A stretch of DNA of 64,000 nt from Cichorium intybus (Eukaryota; Streptophyta; Magnoliopsida; Asterales; Asteraceae), in assembly GCA_023525715.1 (NCBI GenBank), contig CM042014.1, positions 23,893,404 through 23,957,403 on the forward strand, read 5' to 3'. Below the pieces are notes generated by a model. That model did not search any database. It was not told the DNA's origin and worked only from the letters and a program-made list of their open reading frames with translations. The position numbers and the translations under genes were made by a program. Positions 24,501-34,039 of the stretch are shown piece after piece. Position 1 is the first letter of the stretch, and each line of letters starts with the position of its first letter.

Positions 24501-24780
24501 CCGGCTGCCTGTCATGAATACTTTTTGCAGCCTCTTCACTAGGATTAGGATTGGCACTCGGATTAGGATTGCCACTCGGGTTGGGGTTGTTCGTTAATGT
24601 AGGCATCATTTGCCTCACCACTTCTTCCACTATTGCCCGAATATCAGGTGGATTTTCTCCCATCGGTTCCCGTGCTGGTGCTCTTGCTCTTCGTCCCACA
24701 GAGCCGCGTGAACGGGCTGGTCCACTTCTTGCGGTTCCACGCGAATTTGCACCAGTGGGATTACTTCGTGTATTTCTCAT
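21571..24780 (-). pseudogene. Ty3-gypsy gag-pol, truncated before integrase
   Basis: One minus-strand frame runs from the ATG at 24780 to 21571, interrupted by two in-frame stops, TGA at 24094-24096 and TAA at 23845-23847. Order: basic Ser/Arg/Pro-rich start and retrotransposon gag domain (MEWIMHIEKVFRV, HWWQIYY); zinc-knuckle region near 23690 whose first Cys is replaced by Ser (SFRNCGRTGHLTREC); aspartic protease (FDPGATHCFVS, with DPG where DSG is usual); reverse transcriptase (IDLRSGYHQLKI, VFIDDILVYS); RNase H (YSDASRIGLGCVLMQ, DHKSLKYLF). It stops after ADALSRKE, and the last 18 or so residues are read from the Mutator terminal repeat. Integrase, chromodomain and 3' LTR are missing. Motifs fit the Tekay/Del group. 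Non-functional. Confidence 0.92.
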
Positions 24781-24920
24781 AATTCTTCAAAATTCAACAA
24801 ACCGTTAGATTACATATATAATAACAACTTATATATATCTAACAGTCCATTTGTCTGTTTTTCTCTCAAGGTTTAAGTCCAGTAATCTAGTCTAAGACAC
24901 CTAGTTCACTTAAACCACGA

Positions 24921-24931
24921 CTCTGATACCA
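24921..24931 (-). other. Primer binding site of the gypsy element
   Basis: On the minus strand the sequence TGGTATCAGAG, complementary to the 3' end of plant initiator tRNA-Met, lies three bases after the 5' LTR end at 24935. This fixes the orientation and confirms that 24935-26840 is the 5' LTR. Confidence 0.9.
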
Positions 24932-24934
24932 ACT

Positions 24935-26840
24935 TGTAACACCCGACTTATTAACAAAAACACCCCAAAAATTTTTCATTTTTCAAACCAAATGTTTTTT
25001 CAAACAAACCATAAGTATGGGGTTTAAGTTAATACAATACGAGTACAAGAGTATCACGAAGTACAATACATAAATATTATACATTCTTAAGCCGGGTCGT
25101 CACTTCAATACTAAGTCCTCAGTCACAGACTTTATCTTTTCCCTTGGCGGGATCACGCTCACCTGCAGGGACATATCAATAAAACCGTGAGCTATAAAGC
25201 CCAATGAGTAATCAAATCAAGTATAACATGTATAAGAATAGGATTCTCTATACAAAATCAATTACGCATTATCATGCAATATAAAATCATATATGGCTCA
25301 CGGGTTATCCCGCTTTTGCCTAGACTCACGGCTCCGTTCTTGCCATCGCAATGACTCACGGCTTATCCGGTCTTGTCTATATAAGTTTGACTCACAGCTC
25401 CGTTCTTGTCTATTAAAGACTCACGGCTTATCTGGTCTTGTCGTACCATTAATATTGACTGACTCACAGCTCCGTTCTTGTCTATAACAGACTCACGGCT
25501 TATCTGGTATTGTCATGTCATTATTGTTGACTCACAGCTCCGTTCTTGTCTATGGTAGACTCACGACTTATCTGGTCTTGTCATATTTCAAATCATGAAA
25601 TTTGTCATTTTTGTCCCCCAAAATCATATTCATCTGCAGCTGCTCATATAACATATATCACAACGGATAACAGTGAGATTACTCACCTGAAGGTTTGCTA
25701 CAACTAGCGTTTGTTGTTCCTTGCCTTCCAATGTATTCCGTGAGGCTTTGTCCCGTACCTATAATTCCATTTATTTTCAAAATGATTATAGGTTAATAAC
25801 CATTCCAATTAACTCTAATACAATAGAGTTCAATACAATATCATTATAAACAATGCCTAGTTAATAAACTTTCCGTTTACTAACTTTTTATGAATTTTAC
25901 TATTCACCGAGGCATTCGAATCGATCTACGGTTCAAGTTTGAGCTAAATCGGACAAGCCAATCAAAAGTTAGCGTTTTTGATCCCCTGCCTGCCCCTGCC
26001 TGGAGGCGCACTGCGCCAGGGTCAGGGCGCACTGCGCCTGGGCGCACCCCGCCTGGCTCCTGGGCGCACCGCGCCTGGCGGCAGTGCAGGTCTCCTGGCC
26101 AGTCGCGATTTGTGCACTGTAGCTTGCAGTTTTGCCCTTTAAGTCCTTAATGCTGTTCTTAATCGTTTGGGGTTTATTCCTAGGCTAAAACCTTACATTT
26201 TAACAAGGTTTTTAACCCCCAAAACACACTCAATCAATCATATGAAGAATTAGGGTTCTTAGTTCTAACAACCCCAAAACTTCAAATTCAACAAAAATAA
26301 CAATCTACTTTCATTTTCTTGAGTTAAGCCCTTATTAACATGACTTAATGGAAGTATTACATCAATTTAAACACCCAATCATAACTGTAATTGCAGTTTT
26401 TGAGTTCTACAAAACTCATCAAGAACAACTAGTCAAGAACTTGGATTACTAACCTTTCAAACTTCCAATTCTACCCTTCAAATGCTATAATCCGATTTTT
26501 AGCTTTAAACCTTCAAGATCGCTCCAAAATTCTGCAACTCCCGTACCAAGAAACTCTCCCGTAGCTCACCAAATTTCTGCACAAAAGGGGAGAAGCTTCC
26601 AACCTTTTATACTTCCAGAAATTGCATTTTGGTCCCTAGAGTTGCATATTTTGAACTTTTGCCACAATTTACACAATTTATGACAAAAATCAACTTTTAT
26701 AACATTTTAAGTCCAAGACTCAAAATATTATTACAAAACAAGTCCTTTACTGTCCAAAAGACCAAATTACCCTTTTAAGGTAAAATGACCTTTTTACCCT
26801 TTTTATTATAATTACATAATAAACATGTTTTGGCGTTACA
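24935..26840 (-). mobile_element. 5' LTR of the truncated gypsy element
   Basis: The 1906-bp LTR runs from TGTAACACCCG to GGCGTTACA (inverted ends TGTAAC/GTTACA) and adjoins the tRNA-Met primer site. It holds a 70-77 bp tandem repeat (25294-25590, about 4.5 copies, alternating CTCACAGCTCCGTTCTTGTC and CTCACGGCTTATCTGGTCTT). It also has a GC-rich patch at 25985-26085 with four copies of a GGCGCACYGCGCC-type palindrome. On the right it abuts the glycosyltransferase fragment directly. The matching 3' LTR is absent, so insertion age cannot be judged from LTR divergence. Confidence 0.88.
25294..25590. repeat. 70-77 bp minisatellite in gypsy LTR
   Basis: About 4.5 copies of a unit made of two half-units, GACTCACAGCTCCGTTCTTG and GACTCACGGCTTATCTGGTC, each followed by a short variable spacer. 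The half-units share GACTCACRGCT, so the array probably grew from a smaller 35-40 base repeat. Confidence 0.85.
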
Positions 26841-26842
26841 GT

Positions 26843-27100
26843 TTCAGAATCTGGCGTCCTTTATTCGAATCCATGGTGTTTGAAAGGATTAGCAGACACC
26901 CATTCGGGTTTGTGTTGAATAAAGTTTCGATAGAGTGGAATTCTTTTTCAGTAAAAGAATGCAATGGTGAAATCCACGTCATAAAGAAACGAACCTTGCA
27001 CGAAGTTTCATTCTTGCTAAAGAATTCCTTCACTCTCGCTCGGAAATCCCCTTGCCGGAGCCGGTCAGAATGCAATGGTGAAATCCACGTCATAAGGCAG
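26843..27100 (-). pseudogene. Captured alpha-1,4-glycosyltransferase fragment
   Basis: Minus-strand translation gives FRARVKEFFSKN...CKVRFFMTWISPL, then SIETLFNTNPNGCLLILSN and MDSNKGRQILK. This is the start of the conserved region of plant alpha-1,4-glycosyltransferase (Gb3 synthase/DXD sugar-transferase) family proteins, recognised from the FMTWISPL and NPNGCLLILSN-type blocks. The fragment ends abruptly at 26840, where the gypsy LTR begins, before the DXD catalytic motif. A 28-base segment (26957-26984) is repeated exactly at 27068-27095, so the MTWISPLHS coding piece occurs twice. It encodes no complete domain and is a captured or broken gene piece. Confidence 0.8.
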
Positions 27101-27499
27101 TGGTGTCGACCGGCGAATTAGCGATGACAGCAGGTTTCAATGAAGATCGATATAATTTTGGAAGATTATCAAATCGTATTTGCACTGTTACTATTCTAAG
27201 AAGATGAATAGTAAATGATATCATTGATTGTTCTTACTACATAGCTTACGAGTGCTCGTATAACTAACATATAATTGTGGAAGATTATCAAATCATATAT
27301 GCACTACATTTGTTCTTAATTTTACATCATAGCTCCTTAACCAGTCGGTGTTTCCAATGCTCCCCGAACTTGTGGTTCTCTTCACCTCTTATTTGAATGT
27401 TGTGTTGCCATACCTAATACATCCAATTCAGATCCATGTCATTAATTACATATTCAAAACTGAGACTTCACAAATAGCACACAAGAGGTCAATGTACCG

Positions 27500-27788
27500 A
27501 ACATAAGATCTACGTCATATTCCGACGACGTCAATGGGCCTGTCCAAACATTCAAAATTTATACCGAGAACGCAATTGCCGATGATCTGTCGTTCACTAG
27601 CTACGTGAAAAAAGGAAACGGCACCGCCAATGAGTTCAAATCGTACGATAATAATTCCAACGTCATCGACTCGTCGTTTTCCAATTACGGCGAGAACGAG
27701 AATGACACAAACGATTCTTTCACTTCTTATGGAGAAAACGGCAACGTTCCCCATAATAATTTCAAGAATCTTTATATAAATATCTTGT
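27500..27788 (+). pseudogene. Captured polygalacturonase-1 beta-like (BURP) FXXY-repeat fragment
   Basis: The plus-strand frame reads SDDVNGPVQTFKIYTENA, FTSYVKKGNGTANEFKSY, SSFSNYGENENDTNDS, FTSYGENGNVPHNNFKN, ending TAT ATA AAT ATC TTG TGA. It consists of FXXY repeats (FKIY, FTSY, FKSY, FSNY, FTSY) spaced as in the long repeat region of plant polygalacturonase-1 beta-subunit-like BURP proteins, which act in the cell wall. Neither the signal peptide nor the C-terminal BURP domain is present. GC content is higher than around it, typical of exonic cargo in a Pack-MULE. No start codon is convincing. Confidence 0.82.
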
Positions 27789-28017
27789 GATTATGTCGAG
27801 CCTAGATCCCCATGCCATGATTCTAATGGGATGCGATCAAGAACAATTTATAGGATTAAATTTGAATTCGTCCCATATTTGGGTCATGTTACAGAGCAGT
27901 AGAGCAGGAAAATATAAAATTATCAAAAACCATAAATACAGAACCAGTATTTGATTTAGCAGAAGAAAACGAGTCCATGAAAAGAAAAGTGCAATAGAGC
28001 AAAAGGAAATGAAGCAT

Positions 28018-28018
<1 letters not shown>

Positions 28019-28092
<74 letters not shown>
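28019..28092. repeat. (GA)n microsatellite in Pack-MULE 1
   Basis: About 36 uninterrupted GA units just inside the right terminal inverted repeat, followed by a G/T-rich stretch. The minus-strand frame across it (27889-28155) is a poly-Leu/Ser artefact. Confidence 0.95.
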
Positions 28093-28098
<6 letters not shown>

Positions 28099-28326
28099 TG
28101 GGGGTGGGTGGGGTATTTTTTTTATTAATAAAATAAATAATAAATTCAAAAGCAAAAAAAAAAAGAAATTAAAAATGATATTTTAGTCTTTTTACTTTAC
28201 TCAGTGACCAATTTGTAGGATTTTGCAAACCTTAGTGACTCATATAGTGAAAATTGGATACTTGGGTTCTCTCTGTTTGTTTTGGTATACTTCAGGGACT
28301 GTATCTGTAATTTACTCTTTATATAA

Positions 28327-29503
28327 GCGTTAATGAACTAAATGGGTAACGAAATATTGTTTTTGTCCACATTTAGGTAAGAATGTTTTTTTGTACACTT
28401 TTACCCATCGAACTTATGGTGACCGTTTAAAAAAATGGTAATATGACCCACGATTGTAGGTTTTCGCTGATTTAGGCATTAATGTATATTACGTGGCATT
28501 AACTTAAATTACGTGTCATTAGATCAGAATTACCTGGCATTAAAATCGTTTTACTGTGTTCATTAACCCTAGATCACATAATTATTACGATTAAATATTA
28601 CTTCCAAATCCAATATAATGCTTGTAACAATCATATCTGTAGTGAATCGAGTTAAATTTATCGATTTAAAACAAAAGTATATTTACAATAGACATGAAAA
28701 CAAACAAACTAAATCACGCTTTTGTAAAATTCCAAAATCAAGAACGTATTATCAAAAACCGCCGCAGCCACCGCCACATCCACCTCCGTCGCCATATCTG
28801 TAGTAAATCGAGTTAAATTTATCGATTTGGAGGCTGCTGAACTGCCGGATACCCGTATCCCTGCTGCGGAGGATATCCAACGTACACCGGCGGCGGCGGA
28901 GGGTAACCACCATAAACCGGTTGTTGCTGGTGCTTGTACGCATATCCAGCCTGTGTCTGAGGAGGGTATCCAGCAGCAGGAGGCGGGTAATATTGACGTG
29001 CCGGCGGTGCATACGCGGAACTGGATCCAGTTGCCGTACCGGGAGGATAAGCCGTTACGGGCTCCTCCACCTTACCGGAAAACTTTTCTCCAAATTTATA
29101 TGAAAGACTAAGATACCCTTTCGGCTTCCCGGACGGCTTCCTCACCTGATAACTAACAAGCTGCTCCGTTTTACCTTTAGTTGATACGCCTTCAAGGAGC
29201 TCTTTGATCGGCACACGAACTTCTCCCAGATTCTTATCGCTGAAAATCCCCACGGCCTTGATCTCAACGACGAGAGTCAGTCAATTCTGTAATCCAGCGG
29301 CCTTGATCCAATGACATATAATTTAAGTTAATGCCACGTAATATACATTAATGTCCAAATCAGCGAAAACCTACAATCGTGGGTCATATTACCCTTTTTT
29401 AAACGGTCACCATAAGTTCGATGGGTAAAAGTGCACAAAAAAAACATTCTTACCTAAATGTGGACAAAAGCAAGAGTTCGTTACCAATTTAGTTCATTAA
29501 CCC
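28327..29503. mobile_element. Pack-MULE 2: Mutator-like element with SRC2-like cargo
   Basis: A 1177-bp element with long terminal inverted repeats, left 28327 to about 28528 and right about 29303 to 29503, roughly 92% identical. Outer ends are GCGTTAATGAACTAAATGGG and, complemented, GGGTTAATGAACTAAATTGG. The 9-base repeat TTTATATAA flanks it at 28318-28326 and 29504-29512; the left copy is also the right flank of Pack-MULE 1. The terminal repeats are unrelated to those of Pack-MULE 1, so this is another family. It has no transposase. The interior is a captured piece of a C2-domain gene. A 35-base direct repeat (CTGTAGTRAATCGAGTTAAA and onward) lies at about 28633 and 28795. Confidence 0.88.
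28819..29275 (-). pseudogene. Captured SRC2-like C2-domain protein fragment
   Basis: The minus-strand open frame (from about 29275, stop at 28819) begins LVVEIKAVGIFSDKNLGEVR and continues VPIKELLEG, QLVSYQVRKPSGKPKGYLSL, then a Pro/Tyr/Gly-rich tail with YPP and GYPPQ repeats. This is the second half of a C2 domain plus the low-complexity tail of SRC2-type (cold-regulated) plant proteins; the C2 N-terminal strands and the C-terminal hydrophobic segment are missing. The frame is open throughout and has high GC, so capture is recent or selection acted. CGGCCTTGATC occurs at both 29247 and 29298, likely marking the capture junction. There is no ATG at the start of the open region. Confidence 0.82.
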
Positions 29504-29512
29504 TTTATATAA

Positions 29513-30058
29513 TCTTGATTCCTGAGAGACTATATTTTGGAGTTGTAGGCTACAAATGAAGACACGATTATCAAGATTAAAGTAGACAGTGAACACACAT
29601 CTAAAGTCTAAACACCCCTTTATGTGAAAAAATACAAATGCACACAAACTTTTCTTTCAATGAAACATGTCGTCCGCCGTTAAAATCAATTAATTGAAAT
29701 TCGAAAATTAAACATAAACAAAAATAACATAATAGTGAAAAACAATATAATTTAATTAAAAAACCAAAATACTCGGTCTCCTCCGTTTTCCCCTTCTTCT
29801 ATTTCTCGACCAATTATTAGAGTACCAAAAAACATTTCAACCATGATATCTAAAATTTGGGGCATTGTGACAACTGACAAAGGAAGTTAAAATTTCTCCA
29901 GTCCATATAAACAATATACTTTGCCTAACAAATTTCATATCTCCATGTATCTAAAATCATTCACATACATAATACAACAATATTGTGTGTGTGTATATAG
30001 AGAAAAACCATGTCCTCAAAATGTGCTAAAATGACTCCAACATGGTTCGAGTCTTATC
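29513..30058. other. Intergenic DNA, 3' side of the reductase gene
   Basis: AT-rich, no gene recognised. The right part is downstream of the aldo/keto reductase stop at 30059 and should hold its 3' UTR. Confidence 0.5.
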
Positions 30059-32493
30059 TTATGCACGCCTATATTCATCTCCACAATCACCAATCACTCT
30101 CATTAAATCTTTTCCCTTACTTATCACTTCTCGAATACTGCTTACATCTTCTTCATCAAGTTTAAGTGAAAATACAGCACTACAGTCCTTAATATGTTCA
30201 GACAATCCAAGCCTTACACCAACCATTGACCCCGCCACACTCGGCTGCAATCCCACACATTTTTTACTAAAACCACTAATAAAAAATAATAATAATAATA
30301 TAAAAAAATAAGTTTACCTGATCTAACACAAACTTCACAGCAACAGTTGGAATTGTGACTCCATGTTTTGATGCTACTTGATTTAGTGTTCTAAGTAGAA
30401 CTTGAAAAAGACTCCATCCACCCCATGCATCAACCATCTGGTGTATAATTATTGCACCATCATTAGTAAATATAAAAAGTTAACTTTTTTATTATTTGGT
30501 TTTGTATTTGTGACATACCCTTTTGTATTTTTGAAGTGATGGAGTGTTGAGTGGAGGTCCAGCAAAAGGGATTGACAAATTGGTGTCTAGAAACTTCTCA
30601 GATAATAACCCTCCCATTACTGTTCCATATCTGCACCATAAACACACCATTAATCCATGAACCATTGTGTGTGTTTATGTGTGAGAGAGAAAGAGAGGAG
30701 AGAGAGAGAGAGAGACGTTATGAGTTTTACTCCGGTGACCTGGCAGAGTTCTGCCATTCTTTGTTGAGGTCGCATGTCCACAAGTGAATGTTGAACCTAA
30801 TAGTATGCATAGTAATAAGTAATAACAGATATAAATTAATATTCAAAACAAGGTACACATACATACATATATATTAAAGAATTTGTTACCTGATTGCTAA
30901 CAATTGGGATCCCGTTTTCTAGAATGATTTGTAGCCTTTCTGTGTCAAAGTTAGTCAAAGCTACTGTCTTGATCTTACCTTCTTCTTTCAAATCTGTGAG
31001 GTGTTTAAGGGCATCAAGATATCCTTTATTAGAGTAATCCCACCTGGTTCAAGAAGCAAAACAGACACATTTACAAAGTTTAAGAAAAATGCAACATTTT
31101 TTAATGAATCTGCAAGAAACAAGAGAGTATGAAATGTCACCAATGAAATTGAAGCATGTCCAATGAAGCAACATCCATTCTCTTTCGTGAAATATCAATG
31201 TTTTGTCGGACATAACTGCTTGTCATTTTAACCGGGGGTGGGACCCACTTGGTTAGACTGTATTTCACGGTAAGAACATGACATTATTAGGTAAAAATTA
31301 AAGATTTAAACACCATGTTTAGCTAATGTTAGCAAGTTTAAGTATAACCAACCCTTTGACATTTTCTAAAATCTCAGGTGGACGCTCTCTGCGGACACGA
31401 TTAATGAATAGGCCATAAAGATCTTCTGCAGGTCCATCTGTTATATAAAAGATAGTTGTGATCAATAAAAGTATAGTTATATAAAACTTGTGGAAAGAAG
31501 TAAGAAAAAATAGAACATAATGAAATTATTATGACCAATATAAAGTGTTAAACTACATGTCTTATTGGGAGTTTACATATATCGGCCATATCAAAGGTGG
31601 TAAAGCCAGCATCAGCGTACTGGAGCATCGCATTTACTGCATTGTCCCTGTCAATTTTGCCCCATCCACCACTAGTTTGCCACATCCCATTAACTACACG
31701 GCAAATTGTTAAAGAATCTTTCCCGTTTTTAACCACAGACAGTTTATTATCTTCTGTTAGCACACAGTGGACTGTTCTTGAGATTGTCTTTCGAGTTTCG
31801 GCTCCTGTACTAAACTTTCGTTTGATTGGATGCAAAGTGAAGTGAGCGAGAGAGTGATTCAACAGCTCTGTCATTTCGAAGAGTAGAAGGGGTAGCAAGA
31901 AGAAAAACAAGTCGTATGGTGTAACATTAGAAAGAAGTTGGGGTAAGTTCAAATAAGAAGATAATCATGGAGATGCGAATTATCGATCGAGGTGCTGCCA
32001 CGTGTTTACTTCCAAATCACTCGGACAATTTAGGAATCCAACTCCATTGTAAAAATCCGTGTTGTGACGAAACGGAATAGCAATTAGATTCATCATATAT
32101 ACGGTAATAAAAACTAGGGTTTCAATATAAAATGAGATGGAATTCATGGATTTTACAGTGATCAGCCATGTCGAAGGTGGAGAGACCAGCATCTGCGTAC
32201 TTGAGCATAGCGTCAACGGCAGCATCACGGTCGATTCTGCCCCAACCGCCACTTGTTTGCCACATTCCGTTAAGTACTCTGCATATCTCCAGCGAATCAT
32301 TCCCGTTCTTAACGGTGGTAACCAGCTGCTTTCGGTTTTCGGCTGCGACCCCAACCGCCTCACACCGGAATTCACTCCTCCTTCCTCCAATTCCGACGGT
32401 ACGGCGAGAGTCCGGACTTCTCCGAGCCTGAGGTTTGGAGCAGCCTAGGCTGTTGAGATTGTAGAAAGTACGGGTTAAAGTGGCTGAGGCCAT
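30059..32493 (-). CDS. Aldo/keto reductase, At2g27680 type, probably plastidic
   Basis: NADPH-dependent oxidoreductase of the aldo/keto reductase fold; the natural substrate is not evident. With the distal first exon (32493-32157), the exons on the minus strand are 31437-31353, 31257-31141, 31043-30890, 30796-30717, 30630-30519, 30437-30318 and 30244-30059, all phase-compatible and open, giving 396 residues. Residues 1-60 are Ser/Arg-rich and look like a plastid transit peptide (MASATLTRTFYNLNSLG). The barrel follows: VLNGMWQTSGGWG, STFDMADHYG (catalytic Asp and Tyr, split across the exon 1/2 junction), LTKWVPPP (Lys), MLQFHWWDY (His), GTVMGGLLSEKFLD and the end GDCGDEYRRA. Two donors are weak: exon 2 (GG|GTTGGT) and exon 5 (AAC|GTCTCT). 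A second, diverged first exon lies at 31577-31874. Confidence 0.85.
30681..30716. repeat. (GA)n microsatellite abutting reductase exon 5 donor
   Basis: A GA-rich run, reading as CT repeats on the coding strand, begins right at the exon 5 splice donor (30717/30716), so the donor reads GTCTCTCTCT. Confidence 0.9.
31577..31874 (-). CDS. Alternative or duplicated first exon of the reductase gene
   Basis: Minus-strand open region from the ATG at 31874 (MTELLNHSLAHFTLHPIK) to a GT donor at 31577/31576. Its second half parallels exon 1 at 32157-32493: VVNGMWQTSGGWGKIDRDNA, then MLQYADAGFTTFDMADI. Both exons end in the same phase, after the first base of a Tyr codon, so either could splice to the exon at 31353-31437. 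Nucleotide identity in the shared part is only about 75%, so the duplication is old, yet both frames and both donors are intact. The N-terminal 45 residues differ completely and are Arg/Lys/Ser/Thr-rich, possibly another organelle-targeting peptide. It could be an alternative promoter exon or the remains of a second gene copy. Confidence 0.65.
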
Positions 32494-32579
32494 TTTTTTG
32501 TTGCGCAAATAATTTGGATGGAAGCAGAATACAGAAGGAGAAGATAACGTTAATTTGGCGCCCGACTCCACCCAAGAAA

Positions 32580-33000
32580 ATTTTATCCTAAAACAGTATT
32601 TTTACTTTATATTACATATTATTGGGTAGAAATATTGTAATAAACTAACATGACATTTCATAAGTATGATGCCTTTGTGTGGATTGTGGTTTTAGCTCTC
32701 TATTGTTGGATGGATTGATGAGTTGGAACTTGTATCATGTGAAAGAAATAGGGATGGCAAAGTAAAAGATGTTTATCTTGGGCGATTTTTAGATGTCAGT
32801 CTAAATGTAGAATTACTGGAATAAGAAATAAGGATTGAAAGAGGATTTCCTTGACTAAATGTAGGCCTTAGGGTTATTTTTCAACTTTTAAGAATAACAT
32901 ATGTAGCATGCTCTAAATAATAAGGGAACGAGAATGGAACTTGGGAAGTGATTTGGAGAAATTCCAATAAAATGAAAGTAGGTTATCCAGGCTAATAGGG
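32580..33000. other. Upstream region of the reductase gene
   Basis: AT-rich sequence upstream of the distal first exon, expected to hold its promoter. I see no clear TATA box or other named element. Confidence 0.4.
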
Positions 33001-33840
33001 TTTTTTTTTTAACGGAGGCAATCATATTAAAACACTAGTGAGATGCTAGAAAAACAAAAACAAGGAACATTACAAGCTACAAAGTAATAACAGGAGAATT
33101 ACACCAATCAAACCAACCGACCCTTGAAATATTCGCCCTATTTCTAATCCAATTAAACGAATAAAGTTGAATGTCATCAACCGTTCTCATAGCATTAGCT
33201 CTCCGCCTTTTGAAAATGCTATCATTTCTCGAAATCCATATGGCCCACAAAACCACATATGCCAAAGCCATAAGCAATTTCCACATTCTCTTATATGGCT
33301 TCAAGTTGTTCGTCTCTAAAATCAGCGCAAAAAAATTAACGGGAACATTCACCAATTGGACCAGGAATTGAGCAATTTCCATAACTTCATTGCATACTCG
33401 CATTTGAAGAACACATGATCAATATCCTTGATTTCCTTCCCACAAAGAGTACAAACCAGGGAATCAACTTTTATACCTCTTGTGGATAGATTACTTAGCG
33501 TCGGCAGCCTGTTTAACATGAGTCTCCACACAAAACAATTAACTTTAAGTGGAATCCAGTTGATCCAGTTAAACAACACCTCAGCTCCAGCGAATCAAAC
33601 TCAGCCATGCATTTTCTCAACAAAGCGACCAATAAATCTCCATTGCTATCACCTTTCCATCTCCAAGAATCAGGAACAACTTTTAACGCCCAACTTCCGT
33701 TTGCAAAACTGTCAACGAATCCAACTCCTTTCCTCTTCTCGGCAATTTCTTCCAGCACCAATGCACATCATTTGACCCGTCTGAGCCATTTCCCGCTAGC
33801 CTCTGAATTATCTTGCAATTTTTGTCAGTCTCTATACGAT
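33001..33840 (-). mobile_element. 5'-truncated LINE, 3' end of ORF2
   Basis: On the minus strand, broken frames encode the C-terminal region of a plant L1-type ORF2. The pieces are LAGNGSDGSNDVHWCW near the 5' break, WIPLKVNCFVWRLMLNRLPT, a zinc-binding block CTLCGKEIKDIDHVFFKC (zf-RVT), and VVLWAIWISRNDSIF with LYSFNWIRNR. At least two frameshifts separate these pieces (about 33360 and 33520). The element ends in an A-tail (T-run at 33001-33010). No reverse transcriptase core is left, and I could not find a convincing target duplication. Dead copy, divergent from the two larger LINEs in the window. Confidence 0.8.
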
Positions 33841-34039
33841 ATAATTCCGAGTATTTATATGAAATTTTGTGCCAATGTGAAGACCCTTTGGTTGGGTCCA
33901 AATTAGGCACCTACTCGATGAAATTCCACTTGTCATATGTTTTAACCGCTTTATGTCAAAAAGATACTTTAAAAATGTTTCATGACCACATTGGAACGTA
34001 ATTAGGTTACACCTTATACGGGGCCGAGTTGGCATACTA

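Larger units (their letters stand above)
21472..28317. mobile_element. Pack-MULE 1: Mutator-like element with chimeric cargo
   Basis: Left terminal inverted repeat 21472-21628 and right 28161-28317 are about 157 bp long and roughly 94% identical; both outer ends read GAGTAAATTACAGATACAGT. The 9-base direct repeat TTTATATAA lies at 21463-21471 and 28318-28326, the standard Mutator-type duplication. No MURA transposase is present. From left to right the cargo is a truncated gypsy retrotransposon in minus orientation (about 21629-26840), an alpha-1,4-glycosyltransferase fragment (26843-27100, minus), a polygalacturonase-1 beta-like fragment (27500-27785, plus) and unidentified DNA with a GA microsatellite. 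The right flanking 9-mer is shared with a second Mutator-like element that begins at 28327. Confidence 0.88.

Noticed and set aside
27889..28155. Minus-strand frame rich in Leu/Ser in Pack-MULE 1
   Set aside because: Mostly a translated GA repeat. The MDSFSSAKSNTGSVF part could be another captured exon, but I cannot name it.
33845..34030. Possible link between the LINE fragment and the hAT pseudogene as one gene
   Set aside because: They are on opposite strands and encode domains from unrelated transposon classes; no splice sites join them.
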